Positions 25,426 to 27,951 of a DNA stretch of 27,951 nt are shown here, piece by piece. The position numbers were made by a program, and so were the translations under genes. The number at the start of each line of letters is the position of its first letter. The first letter of the stretch is position 1. Source of the DNA: Syntrophaceae bacterium UBA5761 (GTDB taxonomy: Bacteria; Desulfobacterota; Syntrophia; Syntrophales; UBA4778); the NCBI GenBank assembly GCA_002418885.1, contig DIEZ01000048.1:22426-50376 (forward strand). Reading direction: 5' to 3'. The notes below the pieces were generated by a model, which was given only the letters and a program-made list of their open reading frames with translations, did no database searches and had not been told where the DNA came from.

Positions 25426-26631
25426 TCATTGAAAATACCATCGGCACTTCGGGAAAACTGGGCCAACTTTATCTATCGGGAGCTGTCTCTTCGTTACCAT
25501 ATTCAATACGTCAAAAATCAGACAGTCCTTATCGCCGAAGAAATTCTCTATGCCATCACCGAACCAGAGTGACAATCTGTAGGTGCCATTCAGCAATTGT
25601 GGATGTTCGACAATCACCTGAACTGCGCCCTTGTTGCTGGGCTTAACGAGCTGCTCTTGAGGATGGTCTATTAGATTTGAGCCACAAATTGGATTGCCAA
25701 AGTAATCGCTTATGATGAAACCAAGAACTGGCATCTTAATTTCCTTCTCAAGCTCATATTCAACGACAATTTCTATAATATCACCTTTCTGTTGGACTTT
25801 TGCTCTATTCAGAGGCTTGGCTTTAAACACTTTTTCGTTCAAGCCGGATTGACCCAGATAAAGATTGATTCCTTCCATCACGCTGAGTGGACCTTTTGCG
25901 TTTCCTCCACAAAGAAAGATTGCCTTATTGCACAAGGAGGCAATCGCGTTCATATTATGACTCACGAATAACACTGTCCTTCCTTGCTTGGATACATCTC
26001 CCATCTTCCCCAAGCATTTTTTCTGGAATTCGGCATCGCCCACGGCCAGCACCTCATCCACCATGAGGATTTCTGTTTCCAAATGAGCCGCCACGGCAAA
26101 CGCCAAACGCATATACATGCCGCTGGAGTAGTACTTGACGGGCGTATTGATGAATTTTTCCACTTCGGCAAAGGCGACGATTTCGTCGAATTTACGGCTG
26201 ATTTCACTACTTTTCATACCGAGAATGGTACCGCTGAGGTAGATGTTCTCTTCCCCTGTAAGCTCGGAGTGGAATCCTGTGCCTACTTCGAGGAGCGAAC
26301 CAACCCGCCCCCGCAGCGTCGCTCTACCTTCCGTCGGCTCGGTGATACGTGAAAGAACTTTGAGCAGGGTGCTTTTCCCCGCTCCGTTCCTGCCGATGAT
26401 GCCCAAGACTTCACCCTGCTTTACCTCGAAGGATACGTCTTTCAGTGCCCAGATGTATTCCGGATTACCGTCCGATGCGGCGTTTCCCTTATTAAGGGCG
26501 TGCTTCAACCGACGAAAAGGGTACGTGAAGGTATCGGTCAGGGCCTCGCGAAAGGTTTGATGGCGGTCGACCGCCGAACCAATACTATACTGTTTACTGA
26601 GGTTTTCGACTTTGATTACGGTATCGCTCAT
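25426..26631 (-). CDS. wzt: Wzt: ABC transporter ATPase with polysaccharide-binding C-terminal domain
   Basis: A 401-residue ATPase of polysaccharide ABC exporters. Walker A is GRNGAGKST (80-88), the signature is YSSGMYMRLAFA (168-179), Walker B is ILMVDE (188-193) and the switch His is about 225. The insert before the nucleotide domain (DTFTYPFRRLKHAL) is typical of O-antigen and teichoic-acid exporters. Residues beyond about 260 form a Wzt-type beta-sandwich domain (LGFIISDYFGNPICGSNL...), which in known systems recognises the capped end of the glycan. Together with Wzm, upstream by 56 bp, it drives export across the inner membrane. The presence of methyltransferases in the operon fits end-modified chains, but that link is inference. 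Confidence 0.95.
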   Translation of the reverse strand: MSDTVIKVENLSKQYSIGSAVDRHQTFREALTDTFTYPFRRLKHALNKGNAASDGNPEYIWALKDVSFEVKQGEVLGIIGRNGAGKSTLLKVLSRITEPTEGRATLRGRVGSLLEVGTGFHSELTGEENIYLSGTILGMKSSEISRKFDEIVAFAEVEKFINTPVKYYSSGMYMRLAFAVAAHLETEILMVDEVLAVGDAEFQKKCLGKMGDVSKQGRTVLFVSHNMNAIASLCNKAIFLCGGNAKGPLSVMEGINLYLGQSGLNEKVFKAKPLNRAKVQQKGDIIEIVVEYELEKEIKMPVLGFIISDYFGNPICGSNLIDHPQEQLVKPSNKGAVQVIVEHPQLLNGTYRLSLWFGDGIENFFGDKDCLIFDVLNMVTKRQLPIDKVGPVFPKCRWYFQ

Positions 26632-26687
26632 TTTTATAGTTAAGCCGCCTCGATCCCCCTATAGTAAAGAGGCGTAGAGGAATACAA

Positions 26688-27518
26688 TCAAATAATATCG
26701 GCGAATCTCCTCTCCATACGTGTGAAATAGGCGATGCCCAAGGCAAACAATCCCAAACCGACCGCCCCCGAGATGAATAAATCGTTCCAGGGAATCGGTG
26801 TACCGAGAAGCGATGAACGGAAAGCCGATATGAACCCCGCCATGGGATTGAGATTGATGAGCCAGCGCCACCCCTCCGGGACGATGCTCGCAGGGTATAT
26901 GACCGGTGTTGCGAATAACCATAACTGGACGAGGAAGGGGATTACGTAACGGAAATCCCGGTAGGCGACATTCAGGGCCGAAAGGGTCATGCCAACGCCA
27001 AGGGCCGTGACCGCCACTCCCAATAGAAGAACGGGCATGAGGAAAATTCCCAGGCCGGGGTAAATGCCATAGTAGAACATCATAGCTATAAGAATGATAA
27101 ACGCGACCAGAAAGTCGAGCAATCCTGCACCGAGAGAGGCCGCAGGGATGAAGATGCGGGGGAAATAGACCTTGGATATGAGATGGCTGCTCGCCACAAG
27201 ACTGTTTCCCGCATTACTGATGCCGTTACTGAAAAACTGCCAGGGCAGGAGCGCGGTATACACGAAAATGGGGTAAGGAAGGCCGTCTGAGGGGACTTTC
27301 GCGAGCATTCCGAAGAATATGGTAAAAACCACCATGCTCATGAAAGGCTGCAGGATGGACCACAAGCCGCCCAAAACCGTCTGTTTGTAACGAACCTTGA
27401 TGTCCCGAACCGTGAGGAATCGGAGGAGCTCCCTGTACTGCCAGATTTCTTTCCATTGAAGGGCCTTCAATGCACCTTTGGGTTCAATGATGATTTCAAA
27501 GCTTCTGGAATTACTCAT
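26688..27518 (-). CDS. wzm: Wzm: ABC-2 type polysaccharide export permease
   Basis: A 276-residue permease with six predicted TM helices. The N-terminal cytoplasmic helix region (ELLRFLTVRDIKVRYKQTVL) and the stretch LGGLWSILQPFMSMVVF are characteristic of the Wzm/TagG/KpsM family. LNVAYRDFRYVIPFLVQLW and FATPVIYP lie near the fifth helix. It forms the membrane channel for lipid-linked polysaccharide with the Wzt ATPase encoded next. The start at 27518 has AGGTGA about 12 bases upstream. It is the first gene of the minus-strand set, and a short direct repeat lies upstream in its presumed promoter region. Confidence 0.95.
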   Translation of the reverse strand: MSNSRSFEIIIEPKGALKALQWKEIWQYRELLRFLTVRDIKVRYKQTVLGGLWSILQPFMSMVVFTIFFGMLAKVPSDGLPYPIFVYTALLPWQFFSNGISNAGNSLVASSHLISKVYFPRIFIPAASLGAGLLDFLVAFIILIAMMFYYGIYPGLGIFLMPVLLLGVAVTALGVGMTLSALNVAYRDFRYVIPFLVQLWLFATPVIYPASIVPEGWRWLINLNPMAGFISAFRSSLLGTPIPWNDLFISGAVGLGLFALGIAYFTRMERRFADII

Positions 27519-27545
27519 CGATCAAAAATTCACCTGCTTTGGCGC

Positions 27546-27573
27546 TCGCCGGATTTGTGTCGCCGGATTTGCG
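27546..27573. repeat. Tandem 14-bp direct repeat upstream of wzm
   Basis: Two adjacent copies, TCGCCGGATTTGTG and TCGCCGGATTTGCG, differ at one base. They lie 28 to 55 bp before the wzm start codon, where a regulator or leader structure could act. Function is unknown, and no clear -35/-10 pair is visible nearby. Confidence 0.55.
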
Positions 27574-27663
27574 AAAAACTTGACTCGCTTCCTGAAAACG
27601 ATTTAAGGTTGGCACCCTCGCGTCATCGGTTTGACTTCACAAGAACCTTCCAAAAAAGAGTCT

Positions 27664-27951
27664 TCATATCACCACTCCCTCCTTCAATACGCCTGATATG
27701 AAGCTACTGTTATTCATTATCATCTCTCTGAACTCCTCTTCTGTATAACACAAAGCTTCTATCGGCAAATCCGTTAAACCCAAAATATTTGCGATTCTTT
27801 TGTGAAACTTCTCTTTGAAATCCCCTACTATCAGGAGGTCGATATCGCTTCCTCCTTTTTGTATCTCTCAAACTCTATTTCAAGGTTCACTACCTCTTTT
27901 ATCAACTCAAATATCGAATGCGTTAACCCTACAACGATACATAATAAAATA
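27664..27951 (-). pseudogene. Frameshifted nucleotidyltransferase-domain protein, cut by the window edge
   Basis: On the minus strand, one frame from 27867 to 27664 encodes GGSDIDLLIVGDFKEKF, then PIEALCYTEEEF and a C-terminal SGVLKEGVVI. This matches the GSxxxD-containing core and tail of small (MNT-type) nucleotidyltransferases. A different frame, open from the window edge to about 27850, encodes HSIFELIKEVVNLEIEF followed by ERYKKEE. The two join only if a shift occurs near 27855, and an in-frame stop precedes the first frame, so the gene looks broken. Normal members read FGSYARG before this motif, which is not seen, so an internal deletion is also possible. Such genes often pair with a HEPN gene, none of which is visible. 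Sequence error cannot be excluded. Confidence 0.6.

Noticed and set aside
27519..27663. Promoter for the wzm-wzt operon
   Set aside because: A promoter is expected here, but I could not find a -35/-10 pair with acceptable spacing, so only the tandem repeat is reported.

Overview
The window is most of a surface-polysaccharide (exopolysaccharide, capsule or O-antigen) locus from a Gram-negative bacterium. The outer-membrane lipoprotein Wza, a Wzc-type co-polymerase kinase and a Wzm/Wzt transporter all imply an outer membrane. The style of the proteins (long Wzc kinase insert, asparagine synthase among glycosyltransferases, many GT4/GT2/GT9 genes) and the moderate G+C suggest a Desulfobacterota/deltaproteobacterium-like organism. 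That placement is inference from family style, not from a search.

Layout. At the left edge is the 5' part of a tRNA (probably tRNA-Val) on the minus strand, with its promoter. Positions 254-7297 form a plus-strand operon: phosphomannomutase/phosphoglucomutase, wza, a wzc-like tyrosine kinase with an unusual C-terminal transmembrane + SPOR extension, and an O-antigen polymerase/ligase-like membrane protein. Its 3' end overlaps by 27 bp the end of a long minus-strand gene set that reads from 27518 down to 7271. In transcription order that set is wzm, wzt, [two insertion sequences], a methyltransferase, [a decayed IS3-family remnant], a second methyltransferase, GT4, a third methyltransferase, GT2, a GT87-like gene split by an ISL3-family element, a CDP-alcohol phosphotransferase, GT4, GT2, GT4, GT9, asparagine synthase and GT4. 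Beyond wzm, at the right edge, is a broken nucleotidyltransferase-type gene.

The genes make biochemical sense together. The mutase supplies mannose-1-P/glucose-1-P for sugar nucleotides. The glycosyltransferases build a repeat on a lipid carrier, and the methyltransferases, amidotransferase and CDP-alcohol transferase may decorate or cap it. Wzm/Wzt carries lipid-linked glycan across the inner membrane, while Wza/Wzc and the polymerase-like protein belong to the Wzy-dependent route. No initiating phosphoglycosyltransferase, Wzx flippase or Wzb phosphatase is visible here.

The locus has been heavily remodelled by mobile DNA. Three complete insertion sequences have terminal inverted repeats and target duplications that can be read directly: ISL3-type 16829-18148 with an 8-bp duplication, IS1595-type 23169-24066 with 8 bp, and IS4-type 24078-25405 with 9 bp. 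The ISL3 insertion splits a GT87-like gene, and removing the element plus one target copy restores a continuous reading frame. A stretch of clearly A+T-rich genes (about 20086-22141) has one edge inside a glycosyltransferase gene, which suggests mosaic acquisition. The most unusual protein feature is the Wzc-kinase-TM-SPOR fusion. I see no CRISPR array, prophage, toxin-antitoxin pair or obviously new defence system.
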